Source: an uncultured Coprococcus sp. (GTDB lineage Bacteria; Bacillota; Clostridia; Lachnospirales; Lachnospiraceae). Taken from it: a stretch of DNA of 22,062 nt. The notes under the pieces were generated by a model. That model searched no databases. It was not told where the DNA came from and saw only the letters and a program-made list of their open reading frames with translations. Positions 8,290 to 16,066 of the stretch are shown here, piece after piece. Each line of letters opens with the position of its first letter. The stretch's first letter is position 1. Where the stretch lies: assembly GCA_900548315.1 (NCBI GenBank), contig URJU01000015.1, positions 1-22,062 on the forward strand, in the 5' to 3' direction. The translations under genes and the position numbers were made by a program.

Positions 8290-9186
8290 TCAAATATCAT
8301 TCCCCTGTTTCCTGTAGCCCACTGGCGTACATCCGACAATACATTTAAATTGTTTGATAAAATAACTCACACTGCTGAATCCACACTCCAACGCAATATC
8401 TGTAACCTGCCTGTGGGTAGTCCTTAGCAACTCTGCAGCAAGTGTTATCCGTCGTCTCTGGACGTACTCCATCGGTCTGTAATGCACATACTGGCTAAAT
8501 ATCCTCTGACACTCTCTGACACATATATTTGCACTGCCTGCAATACCACTCACTGTTATCTCCTCTTTTAGATTCCTGTCTATCCAGCCAAGCATATCCT
8601 TTATTCTGACCTCCGCCAGATGCGGCATATCTGCCCCCTCGAGAGTCTTCATATTACGTCCAATGCACAACATCATCCTTGTAAGACTGTCCCTTATCAC
8701 GAACTCATACGCAAAATCCTCATTGGCACATGCCTCATAACATTTGTCAAACTCCCCGAAAAAGGTCTCTGTTTCCTCAGTCCTTTTCATAAGTACATAT
8801 GAGTGTCCTTTCTCCATAAATGGTTTCATATATTTTGTGTCAAATATACTTCCAGGTGCCCCCGCTATTATCGAGCTTTCAAATACAAATGAATGATAGT
8901 GACATTCATCCTGTGACAAAGTTTTGAAGGTGTGCAGCACTCCACCATTTATAAAACAGCCCTCTCCTGCATTTATAACACATGCGACATCTCCTGTCAC
9001 AACCTCCACCTGTCCGCTGAGCAGAACAAACACCTCCAGCTCATCGTGCCAATGTGGCGGTATACAGCCTGATATGAACTGGTGCATATCCGCATCGTAT
9101 GCTGCAAAGTCAAACTGATGCACATCATCATCCCTGCTCTCTCTTCCGTGCATGTCAACCATCACTGTAGTCCTGTTCAGTATCAT
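8290..9186 (-). CDS. AraC-family transcriptional regulator with N-terminal cupin domain
   Basis: This is a 298-residue DNA-binding regulator. Residues about 42-90 form a cupin-type ligand-sensing domain: PHWHDELEVFVLLSGQ, then a glycine turn, then GGVLHTF. Residues about 195-298 are the AraC/XylS double helix-turn-helix. The first helix-turn-helix lies near 208-231; the second, near 258-281, reads VTDIALECGFSSVSYFIKQF and is followed by the usual F/Y-K...G-x-TP-x-x-YR ending. The start at 9186 is supported by GGGAGGGG six bases upstream; a longer frame from 9249 has no such site. It is divergently transcribed from the MATE transporter at 9434, so that pump is its most likely target. Its own promoter contains two identical 11-bp sites 21 bp apart, which suggests autoregulation. 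The inducer is unknown. Confidence 0.92.
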   Translation of the reverse strand: MILNRTTVMVDMHGRESRDDDVHQFDFAAYDADMHQFISGCIPPHWHDELEVFVLLSGQVEVVTGDVACVINAGEGCFINGGVLHTFKTLSQDECHYHSFVFESSIIAGAPGSIFDTKYMKPFMEKGHSYVLMKRTEETETFFGEFDKCYEACANEDFAYEFVIRDSLTRMMLCIGRNMKTLEGADMPHLAEVRIKDMLGWIDRNLKEEITVSGIAGSANICVRECQRIFSQYVHYRPMEYVQRRRITLAAELLRTTHRQVTDIALECGFSSVSYFIKQFKCIVGCTPVGYRKQGNDI

Positions 9187-9255
9187 ATTGTACCCCTCCC
9201 TGTCTTTTTTCGCTGGCTCATCAATCTGTATTCGTCTCTGTATGCTCAATATTGT

Positions 9256-9287
9256 CGCTTTTGTTATATTATGAGCCGCTTTTGTTA
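9256..9287. promoter_or_regulatory. Paired 11-bp direct repeats, 21 bp apart: putative AraC-type operator
   Basis: CGCTTTTGTTA occurs perfectly at 9256-9266 and 9277-9287. The 21-bp start-to-start distance equals two helical turns, the classical spacing of AraC half-sites (araI1/araI2). The copies fall within and just downstream of the regulator gene's own candidate promoter. Binding is inferred. Confidence 0.6.
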
Positions 9288-9296
9288 CAGAATCAA
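9268..9296 (-). promoter_or_regulatory. Candidate promoter of the AraC-family gene at 8290-9186
   Basis: The minus strand reads TTGATT (9291-9296), a 17-bp spacer, then CATAAT (9268-9273). The sequence from 9187 to 9433 is the divergent intergenic region. I found no equally clear promoter for the plus-strand pump, though ACTGTA occurs twice 12 bp apart (9369 and 9381) upstream of it. Confidence 0.55.
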
Positions 9297-9433
9297 GCCA
9301 TTTATTTCGCTATTATGTAGTCAATCAAGAACTTATATTGTATAGCCAGTTAGGAATGTAAGTCATAGACTGTACAAAGGACTGTAACAGCTATTTTATG
9401 TTTAACACTACACACTTTAAGGAGAACATGTTT

Positions 9434-10825
9434 ATGAGTAACTCTTTAGATATTCAAAAATCCAGAAAAATAAATCGCACCAAGCGAACGACTGACATGA
9501 CAACAGGCAGCCCAGCAAAGCTTTTGTTTTATTTTGCCATGCCTCTTTTTATCGGGAATATACTTCAGCAGTTTTACAACCTGGCTGACACTTCTCTGGC
9601 AGGACATCTTCTCGGAGATACCGCCCTTGCACAGATAGGTGCCACCGCTGCACTGTACAGTCTTATCACCAATGTAGCTTTCGGTCTGAATAATGGCTTT
9701 GCTCTGTTCGTCAGCAGAAATTTTGGTGCGGACAATAAAACTGAGATGAAACACTCTGTATGCTGGGCTGTCCTGTTGTCTGCCCTTTCTACACTAATCC
9801 TCACCGCATCATTTCTGATATTCAGAAGGCCCTTACTGACTCTTATTCAAGTACCTGCAGAGACAATGGATGGGGCACTTAGTTATCTTACTGTGATCCT
9901 TGCTGGAATTCCCCTCACAATGGCATATAATCTGGAATCAAGCCTGTTAAGATCCATCGGCAACAGTATTACACCGCTTATATTCCTTGTATTTAGCAGC
10001 GTTTTAAATGTAATACTCGACTACCTGTTCATGGGACCTTTCTCCATGGGTGTCCGCGGTGCAGCCATCGCCACCATAACTGCTCAGGGAATAAGTGCCA
10101 TTCTTGGTCTGTTCTGTATTCTTCACGGATATCCAGAACTTAAGTTTGGAAAGAAGGATATGAAAGTTTCTGTACGTTTCGTATTTGAGATGTTCTGGAC
10201 CGGACTCAGCATGGCCCTGATGAGTGCCATCTATAATATAGGAAGTGTTATCCTCCAGGGAAGCATAAACGCCCTCGGAAATGTGTATATCGCAGCACAG
10301 GTGGGCGGCAGAAGACTTGCAGAGTTCTTCTACACACCCGGCATTGCCCTCGGAACCAGTGCAGCCACTTTTGCCAGTCAGAACTATGGTGCACGCAAAA
10401 ATTCCAGAATAAAGAAAGGGATATATGCCGCCATCGAAATGTATGGTATATGGTGGATTCTCGCGATGATCTCCACATTTACCATTGCAAGATCCATCCT
10501 GGTACTTATAACCGGCAGTTCAGACAACACTATAATATCAAACGGTCTCATGTATCTCCGGATCAGTATACCGATGATACCGCCTATGGCAATCCTTGTA
10601 ATAGTACGAAATGCCCTTCAGGGAATGCGCCACTCAGTGGCGCCACTGCTCTGCAGTGCGTTGGAAATGATCGGCAAGATCATATTTGCAGTATTTCTTG
10701 TTCCAGTCTACGGTTACATCGCCGTGTGTATATGTGAACCCGTGACATGGGTTGTGTGTTTTCTATTCATCACGGGGGCCGTACTGATATTCAGAGCGGA
10801 CTTCCGGAATCCGGCGGAACTATAA
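9434..10825 (+). CDS. MATE family efflux transporter
   Basis: This is a multidrug and toxic compound extrusion transporter of 463 residues, a usual MATE length, exporting cationic or other small molecules by Na+ or H+ antiport across the cytoplasmic membrane. It shows the characteristic start (TTGSPAKLLFYFAMPLFIGNILQQFYNLAD), an ALYSLITNVAFGLNNGFALFVSRNFGA segment, and the second-half equivalent AAQVGGRRLAEFFYTPGIALGTSAATFASQNYGA, with about 12 hydrophobic spans. Three in-frame ATGs (9398, 9428, 9434) are possible. TAAGGAGA ends eight bases before 9434, which gives the best spacing. It is divergent from an AraC-family gene, its probable regulator. The stop codon runs into a bidirectional terminator. 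The substrate cannot be read from sequence. Confidence 0.94.
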   Translation: MSNSLDIQKSRKINRTKRTTDMTTGSPAKLLFYFAMPLFIGNILQQFYNLADTSLAGHLLGDTALAQIGATAALYSLITNVAFGLNNGFALFVSRNFGADNKTEMKHSVCWAVLLSALSTLILTASFLIFRRPLLTLIQVPAETMDGALSYLTVILAGIPLTMAYNLESSLLRSIGNSITPLIFLVFSSVLNVILDYLFMGPFSMGVRGAAIATITAQGISAILGLFCILHGYPELKFGKKDMKVSVRFVFEMFWTGLSMALMSAIYNIGSVILQGSINALGNVYIAAQVGGRRLAEFFYTPGIALGTSAATFASQNYGARKNSRIKKGIYAAIEMYGIWWILAMISTFTIARSILVLITGSSDNTIISNGLMYLRISIPMIPPMAILVIVRNALQGMRHSVAPLLCSALEMIGKIIFAVFLVPVYGYIAVCICEPVTWVVCFLFITGAVLIFRADFRNPAEL

Positions 10826-10888
10826 AAAAGGTGCCTGTCACCATTGTCATGCCATAAATAGCTGACGATGGTGACAGGCACCTTTTTT
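10824..10888. terminator. Bidirectional terminator between convergent genes
   Basis: A 19-bp stem (GGTGCCTGTCACCATTGTC with one wobble pair) is flanked by six A residues on the left and six T residues on the right. It can therefore end transcription from the MATE gene (plus) and the alpha-galactosidase gene (minus). Confidence 0.93.
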
Positions 10889-10911
10889 ATATCTATTACT
10901 TTTTATCGCTC

Positions 10912-13104
10912 CTACTTTCTCACAAGGTGGATCTGGTAAGCATTGTACTCGCCAAACTTGAGTGGCACAGGAAGTCCTATCTGGTCAAGTCCCTGTCCGC
11001 TGTACTCAGCGCCGGTCTCCTCGTCAACATATGTGGCATCCGCATCAAGTCCCTTTACTCTGACAAAAGGTACAGGGGCATTGCAGAAACTCTCCACCGT
11101 CACGATATTGACAAGTGTCTCTGATTTATCCCTTGCTACAAATGACCATGCAGCTACGCCTTTGCTCTTGTCCGCATCCGTCAGTCTATAGTAGAGTCCG
11201 TTATGAAGGAGATCCCAGTACTTCTTGTAGTTTTCTACCTGAGCCTTTACCTCTTCCTTCTCCTCATCACTGACCTTGTTCAGATCAAGCTCGTAGCCAA
11301 AGCTTCCCGCCATGGCAACGACAGCTCTTGTATTGAACGGAGTCGTCCTGCCTGTCTGGTGATTCGGAACCGCTGATACATGTGAGCCAACCACCGATAT
11401 AGGATAGCCAAATGAAGTTCCATACTGTATGTCAAGTCTGCAGATGGCATCCGTGTCATCACTGCACCATATCTGCGGTGTGTAATACATCATTCCGGCA
11501 TCAAATCTTCCGCCGCCACCGCTGCATCCCTCGATGAACATCTTTGGATATCTTGCCTGAAGTCTCTCCATGAAATCATATACACCAAGTACATACTTGT
11601 AAAGGATCGTTCCATTGTTCTGGATTCCCTCTGTCATAGAGTATACATTGAGGATGCTTCTGTTCATGTCCATCTTTATATAATCAACATCTATCTTGTC
11701 CAGCACCGCTGTCATCTGATCAAATATGCAGTTTACGACCTCTTTCCTTGAGAAGTCCAGGTTCAGCTGGCTTCTTCCCATGACCGGCTTTCTTCCAGGT
11801 ATCACAAATGCATAGTCAGGATGCTCCTTGAAAAGCTCGCTCTTCTCAGATACCATCTCCGGCTCGATCCAGATACCAAACTTCATGCCGAGAGCCTTCA
11901 CTCTTTTCACTACATCAGACATAGGACCACCCATCTTGTCCTCATTTACGAACCAATCGCCAAGTCCTGACTTGTCGTCATCTCTCACGCCGAACCAGCC
12001 GTCATCTAGGACAAGCATCTCAACGCCAAGTTCTGATGCCTGTTTTGCTATATTTACGATGTCATCACCGTTGAAATCAAAGTATACTGCCTCCCAGCTG
12101 TTGATGAGTATCGGTCTTCTCTTTGTCTTGTACTCACCACGGCAGATATTGTACCTGACAACATCATGCATCTTGTGTGACATGTCTGCAAATCCATCAG
12201 GTGAATAAACCATGACTACCTCGGGTGCCACAAACTCACTCTCAGGATAGAGCACATACTCAAACATCTCATCCTGAACACCCATGTTAAGTCTAACCTG
12301 ATCTGTCTGATCCTTCTCAACCTCACAGCCAAAGCTTCCGCTGTAGAGAAGTGAAATTCCATAGCAGTCACCTGCATCCTCATTTGCATCCTTGCCTGCA
12401 AGTACCACAAATGGACTGTGCTGATGGCTTGATGTACCCCTTGTGCTGCCTATCTTCTTCACGCCATGCTTGATCTCTTCTCTCTCATACATACGCTCCA
12501 TGGCATGCCTTCCATGAAAATGTATCAGATCATAATCACCTGTCACAAAATCCAGGCTCACACTTGATGCCTTTGCCACAAATATATCCGCATCGCTTAT
12601 ATTTCTGACTATAGCTGATCTTGTGATCAGATCCTTATCCTCTATAATTCCATACAGGAGTTCAACCTCCACTCCCACCTGAGGATCCTGAAGAACGATC
12701 TTGAGTGTCTCGCCCTTCTCGCCATCATTTGTGTAAGCTGCAGGAAGACCCTTGAGACTGTACTTTTTGTCCATAACCTCGTATGAAACATATCTGAGAT
12801 CACAACCGTGGATTCCTTCTATATCCTTTACGTTGAATGCAGGTGTTCTGAAATCTCCGTTGCCGTAGCAGCTGTATTCCTGTGGAATATTGTCCAGAGA
12901 GAACTCTCTGCTCTCCTGTGCCTCGTAAGGATTGCCTGAAAATCCTCTATCATAATGAGTTATGACATATGACATATCCCCGTCCATTTTCTTGCCGTAA
13001 TACAGATGAGCCAGATATCCATAATCAATCACCTTCATCTGATATGTAGTATTTTTGGTATTCAGTGTGAAAAGCTTTTTCTCTTCATTTATCAATATTG
13101 CCAT
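10912..13104 (-). CDS. Alpha-galactosidase, glycoside hydrolase family 36
   Basis: This retaining enzyme removes terminal alpha-1,6-galactose from melibiose, raffinose and related oligosaccharides. It has no signal peptide, so it acts in the cytoplasm. The 730-residue length matches the bacterial GH36 group I enzymes (AgaA/MelA type). Motifs (numbered from the ATG at 13104) include LVLDDGWFG (365-373), GIWIEPEMVSE (410-420), LNLDFSRKE, the nucleophile region DYIKMDMNR (Asp479) and the acid/base region CSDDTDA (Asp549). The 70-residue spacing of the two aspartates agrees with AgaA. The nucleophile motif has Met where KWD is more usual. The start at 13104 follows AAGGAGG by eight bases; the longer reading would use TTG. 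It is the last gene of the operon after binding protein, two permeases and a small membrane protein, which supports a role in intracellular alpha-galactoside breakdown. Confidence 0.96.
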   Translation of the reverse strand: MAILINEEKKLFTLNTKNTTYQMKVIDYGYLAHLYYGKKMDGDMSYVITHYDRGFSGNPYEAQESREFSLDNIPQEYSCYGNGDFRTPAFNVKDIEGIHGCDLRYVSYEVMDKKYSLKGLPAAYTNDGEKGETLKIVLQDPQVGVEVELLYGIIEDKDLITRSAIVRNISDADIFVAKASSVSLDFVTGDYDLIHFHGRHAMERMYEREEIKHGVKKIGSTRGTSSHQHSPFVVLAGKDANEDAGDCYGISLLYSGSFGCEVEKDQTDQVRLNMGVQDEMFEYVLYPESEFVAPEVVMVYSPDGFADMSHKMHDVVRYNICRGEYKTKRRPILINSWEAVYFDFNGDDIVNIAKQASELGVEMLVLDDGWFGVRDDDKSGLGDWFVNEDKMGGPMSDVVKRVKALGMKFGIWIEPEMVSEKSELFKEHPDYAFVIPGRKPVMGRSQLNLDFSRKEVVNCIFDQMTAVLDKIDVDYIKMDMNRSILNVYSMTEGIQNNGTILYKYVLGVYDFMERLQARYPKMFIEGCSGGGGRFDAGMMYYTPQIWCSDDTDAICRLDIQYGTSFGYPISVVGSHVSAVPNHQTGRTTPFNTRAVVAMAGSFGYELDLNKVSDEEKEEVKAQVENYKKYWDLLHNGLYYRLTDADKSKGVAAWSFVARDKSETLVNIVTVESFCNAPVPFVRVKGLDADATYVDEETGAEYSGQGLDQIGLPVPLKFGEYNAYQIHLVRK

Positions 13105-13177
13105 GCCCAAGTCCTCCTTTTCGTGATCTCCAGTTTCTCTGCAGCCAATTTTTATTTGACTGGTCTTTCCTTATAAT

Positions 13178-13882
13178 TTATCTACAGCCGGCTCCGCCGG
13201 ATTGTATTCCAAGTTCCACCATATAGTCCACAAATTTCTCCACATATCCATAGTCCGCAGCATATGCTGACAATCCAATATATGCCTTGCCATCTGTGTA
13301 CTCAGTAAGTCCTGCCGCCTTGTATCCTTCAGATATATCTATTCCGACAGGTATCTTCTTTCCATCTTCATCCTCGTAATAAATTACCCGATCCTTATAC
13401 TTATCATATATACCACTGACCTTCTCATCCGACAGGTCTGCAAGTCTGCCGCTCTTCGCCAGACCTATGAGATTGTCATACTGGCACATAACTGCCTGGG
13501 CAGTGTCTGCCTCAAGGTATGCCAGCACCTTCATATAGTAACTGTTCTTATAATCTGAGTTATTTGCCAGATTAAAAAATGCATTGTTGTCAAATGTAAC
13601 CCTTCCCGGGAGATTTTCTTCCCCTGCATACGACACAAACCCCTGTGTCAGCTTGCTGTTCTCTGAAACATCATCGTAGTTGTTCACAAGGACAACATCC
13701 AGTATCGGCTTGTCCTCCCTCGTTGCAAACACAACGGTGAAATACACTACAAGTCCCACTAGAACTACAGCACCGATTATCCAAAGCTTGTAATAATCCC
13801 AAATATATCCTATTTTTTTGCGTGTGGAGTCCATCTCTTTGATCTTCTGTTTTTCTTCTTCCATGATTATCGGGTTTTTCAT
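13178..13882 (-). CDS. Unrecognised membrane-anchored protein in the alpha-galactoside operon
   Basis: I do not recognise a named family. The 234-residue protein has a charged cytoplasmic start (1-24), then an aromatic KKIGYIWDYYKLWIIG stretch leading into one transmembrane helix (about 33-53). An extracytoplasmic domain of about 180 residues is rich in Tyr, Asp and Lys. The YIWDYYK-type entry to the membrane is shared by several small Firmicute membrane proteins as I recall them. The outer domain resembles, only loosely, a fragment of a periplasmic binding fold (LDVVLVNNYDD..., later IPVGIDISEGYKAAGL). The start at 13882 follows AAGGAGG by six bases; the longer frame would translate the upstream hairpin cluster. 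It lies between the second permease and the alpha-galactosidase, so an accessory role in sugar capture or transport is likely but unproven. It could also be a sensor or a membrane scaffold. Confidence 0.85.
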   Translation of the reverse strand: MKNPIIMEEEKQKIKEMDSTRKKIGYIWDYYKLWIIGAVVLVGLVVYFTVVFATREDKPILDVVLVNNYDDVSENSKLTQGFVSYAGEENLPGRVTFDNNAFFNLANNSDYKNSYYMKVLAYLEADTAQAVMCQYDNLIGLAKSGRLADLSDEKVSGIYDKYKDRVIYYEDEDGKKIPVGIDISEGYKAAGLTEYTDGKAYIGLSAYAADYGYVEKFVDYMVELGIQSGGAGCR

Positions 13883-13910
13883 AGACGTCCTCCTTTTGTT
13901 TCTGTGTTGA

Positions 13911-14016
13911 GTGGACGCATGAGAAGCGCTTCGCGCGGCGTCCACAGTATCGCAAGTGTTTCGCACTTACTATATATTTCACAAGGGTGGCGTCAGTAAG
14001 TGACGTCACCCTGTGA
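13911..14016. repeat. Cluster of three stem-loops between operon genes
   Basis: Three hairpins sit in a row. At 13911-13945 an 8-bp GTGGACGC/GCGTCCAC stem encloses the palindrome GAAGCGCTTC. At 13954-13968 AAGTG pairs with CACTT around TTTCG. At 13979-14016 there is a 16-bp stem with one bulge (TCACAAGGGTGGCGTCA and complement). None is followed by a T-run, so they are not ordinary terminators. They probably stabilise or process the operon RNA, or are copies of a dispersed palindromic element. Confidence 0.7.
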
Positions 14017-14044
14017 GCATATAAAATATCTTTTTTAGCTTTCT

Positions 14045-14887
14045 TTAGAGCTTTCCACCTGATGTTGCAATACCTTCTACGAACTGCTTCTGGAATATCA
14101 GGTATATAACGATCATTGGTATACATGATATAAGAGATGCAGCCATCAGCTGTGGATAATTGGACTGATACTGTCCCTGCATTGTTGCAAGAGCTGCTGA
14201 GAGCGGCATCTTGTTTGCACTGCTGTTTACAACCAGTGGCCACATCAGATCCTTGAATGCGAACACTGCTGTGAATATACCGAGGGCAACCATCGATGAT
14301 CTTGCAAGCGGAGCCATAACAAACACGAATGTCTTTGGAATGTTACATCCGTCAAGTCTCGCTGCCTCCTCGAGATCTCCAGGAAGTCCCATGTAAGCCT
14401 GCTTGAGCAGGAAAGTACCGAACGCTGTTACAATTCCCGGGAATACCAGAGCAAACATTGTATTTGTCATGCCCATCTTACTGATCATCAGGAACTGTGG
14501 GATGATGAATATCTGTGAAGGAATCATCATCTGGAAAAGTATCAGAGAGAACATAAAGTCTCTGCCCTTGAACTTAAGTCTTGCAAATGCATATCCTGCG
14601 AGTGTTGCTGTGAGACATGCACACACAACTCTGAAGAATATGAGCAATAATGTGTTCTTGTAGAGAACAAGGAAGTTCATGTTATTCCAAACAGTAGTGA
14701 ACGCGTCTGTACGCCACTGTGATGGGAATATTACGAATGGACTTACCGAAGTTGCCTCTGTTACTGTCTTAAATGCTGTGAGTGTCATCCATACAAATGG
14801 CACTATCATAATAATTGAGAATATGATCAGAATGAGGTGAATCAATAATCTCTGCATTCTTCTCTTAAACTGTACGCCTCTTGTCAT
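14045..14887 (-). CDS. Sugar ABC transporter permease, CUT1 family, MalG-type
   Basis: This is the second membrane subunit of a carbohydrate ABC importer (280 residues, the normal length). About six membrane helices are visible, starting with residues 12-35. The cytoplasmic EAA loop that docks the ATPase reads LPGDLEEAARLDGCNIPKTF (168-187). The C terminus FVEGIATSGGKL is typical of MalG/RafG/MsmG-like subunits. The ATG at 14887 follows a GGAAGGGGGAA purine tract. The preceding permease gene ends 15 bases upstream, so translation of the pair is probably coupled. Its partner subunits are the products at 14903-15949 and 16067-17377. No ATPase gene is present in the window; CUT1 systems commonly use a shared MsmK-type ATPase encoded elsewhere. 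Confidence 0.96.
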   Translation of the reverse strand: MTRGVQFKRRMQRLLIHLILIIFSIIMIVPFVWMTLTAFKTVTEATSVSPFVIFPSQWRTDAFTTVWNNMNFLVLYKNTLLLIFFRVVCACLTATLAGYAFARLKFKGRDFMFSLILFQMMIPSQIFIIPQFLMISKMGMTNTMFALVFPGIVTAFGTFLLKQAYMGLPGDLEEAARLDGCNIPKTFVFVMAPLARSSMVALGIFTAVFAFKDLMWPLVVNSSANKMPLSAALATMQGQYQSNYPQLMAASLISCIPMIVIYLIFQKQFVEGIATSGGKL

Positions 14888-14902
14888 ATCGATTCCCCCT
14901 TC

Positions 14903-15949
14903 CTAGTTATAATGAACCCACTTCTTCTGACCTATCATCTGGAATACTGTGAGTACCATGATGACTGCGAGAAGAAGAACTACTATTGCTGATCCATAAC
15001 CCTTGTTACCATTCTGGAACGAATACTGGTAGAACAGATATACGATGGACTCTGTCTTCTTGAGGGCCGGATTGGAAATATCCATTACCATGTATACAAG
15101 GTCGAATACCTGAAGTGCTCCGATTACTCTTGTTACGAGTACGAAGAATACTGTAGGGGAGAGAAGTGGAAGAGTAATCTTGAAGAATGCTCTTACTCCT
15201 GATGCTCCGTCAATATCCGCTGCCTCGTAGTAATCCTTAGGTATCTCCTGAAGTCCTGCAAGGAACAGAACCATGTTGTAACCAATGATCGACCATACAC
15301 CGATGATTGCAACTGAGATCCATGCGATCTTTGGATTGGATATCCACTCGATCTTTGTACCGAGGATGTGGTTTAACAGACCGAACTGTGAATTGTATAA
15401 CCATCTCCATACCATGGCTACAGCTGCAGGTGCAACTACCATTGGCAGGAAAAATATTGCTCTGTATATTGTTCTTCCGTGCATCTTGCGATTCAGGAAT
15501 ACCGCAAGTATAAGTGCGATGGCGATTGAGAATGGAACCTCAATGATCGCATACTTGAATGTATTGAGAAGTGACTGCCATACCTCAGGGTCAGCAAACA
15601 TCTTCTTGTAATTTGCAAATCCTGCAAATGATGAATCTCCGAATGATCCAACCTTACAGAATGACTGATATATTGTCTGTACTATAGGCCATAAGTTAAG
15701 TACGATGATTCCTATCATTGTTGGGAGGATGAATGCCCAGCCCCATTTGCGCTGGTTTCTTTCCCATGTTGTTGACTTCTTTTTCTTGAACTCTTTATCT
15801 TCTGCTGCTGCAGGCTTAACTGTCTGTGTCTCTGTAGCCTGGATTATCTCAGCCGCTTTTTCTTCTACTTTCTTTGTCTGAACATCTTTCTCCTCAGCCG
15901 CCTTTGTCTCAGCTGCCTTGGTATCAGGTTTCTTCTTGTTATCTGACAT
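14903..15949 (-). CDS. Sugar ABC transporter permease, CUT1 family, MalF/UgpA-type, with long N-terminal tail
   Basis: This is the first membrane subunit of the sugar importer (348 residues). About six helices occur between residues 70 and 345. The EAA loop begins YYEAADIDGASGVRAFFKITLP (240-261), and a typical RxxFFLPMVVAPAAVAMVWRWL segment precedes it. The start at 15949 follows GAGGAGGG by five bases; the ATG at 15970 lies upstream of that ribosome site and is unlikely. Residues 1-66 form a cytoplasmic extension made mainly of Lys, Ala, Glu and Thr. Ordinary members of about 290-300 residues lack it. It may form a charged helix or be disordered. The gene is followed 15 bases later by the second permease. 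A stem-loop separates it from the binding-protein gene. Confidence 0.95.
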   Translation of the reverse strand: MSDNKKKPDTKAAETKAAEEKDVQTKKVEEKAAEIIQATETQTVKPAAAEDKEFKKKKSTTWERNQRKWGWAFILPTMIGIIVLNLWPIVQTIYQSFCKVGSFGDSSFAGFANYKKMFADPEVWQSLLNTFKYAIIEVPFSIAIALILAVFLNRKMHGRTIYRAIFFLPMVVAPAAVAMVWRWLYNSQFGLLNHILGTKIEWISNPKIAWISVAIIGVWSIIGYNMVLFLAGLQEIPKDYYEAADIDGASGVRAFFKITLPLLSPTVFFVLVTRVIGALQVFDLVYMVMDISNPALKKTESIVYLFYQYSFQNGNKGYGSAIVVLLLAVIMVLTVFQMIGQKKWVHYN

Positions 15950-16010
15950 AAAATCCCTCCTCTTATTCATTTATATTGTAATTAACACCCCGCCTGTTTC
16001 TGGTAAGCAA

Positions 16011-16034
16011 TGGGTAGGACCTCCATCCTACCCA
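16011..16034 (-). repeat. Intercistronic stem-loop between binding-protein and permease genes
   Basis: A 9-bp stem TGGGTAGGA/TCCTACCCA with a 6-base loop lies in the 117-base gap. There is no T-run after it. In maltose-type operons, such structures protect the abundant binding-protein message, and this one is in the same position. That function is inferred. Confidence 0.7.
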
Positions 16035-16066
16035 CTGTTATGTTATTTTATAAATGCTCTGTAGGA

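Noticed and set aside
13178..13966. Longer start at 13966 for the operon membrane protein
   Set aside because: It would translate the hairpin cluster into an atypical Arg/Ser/Thr-rich stretch and ignores the AAGGAGG site before 13882.
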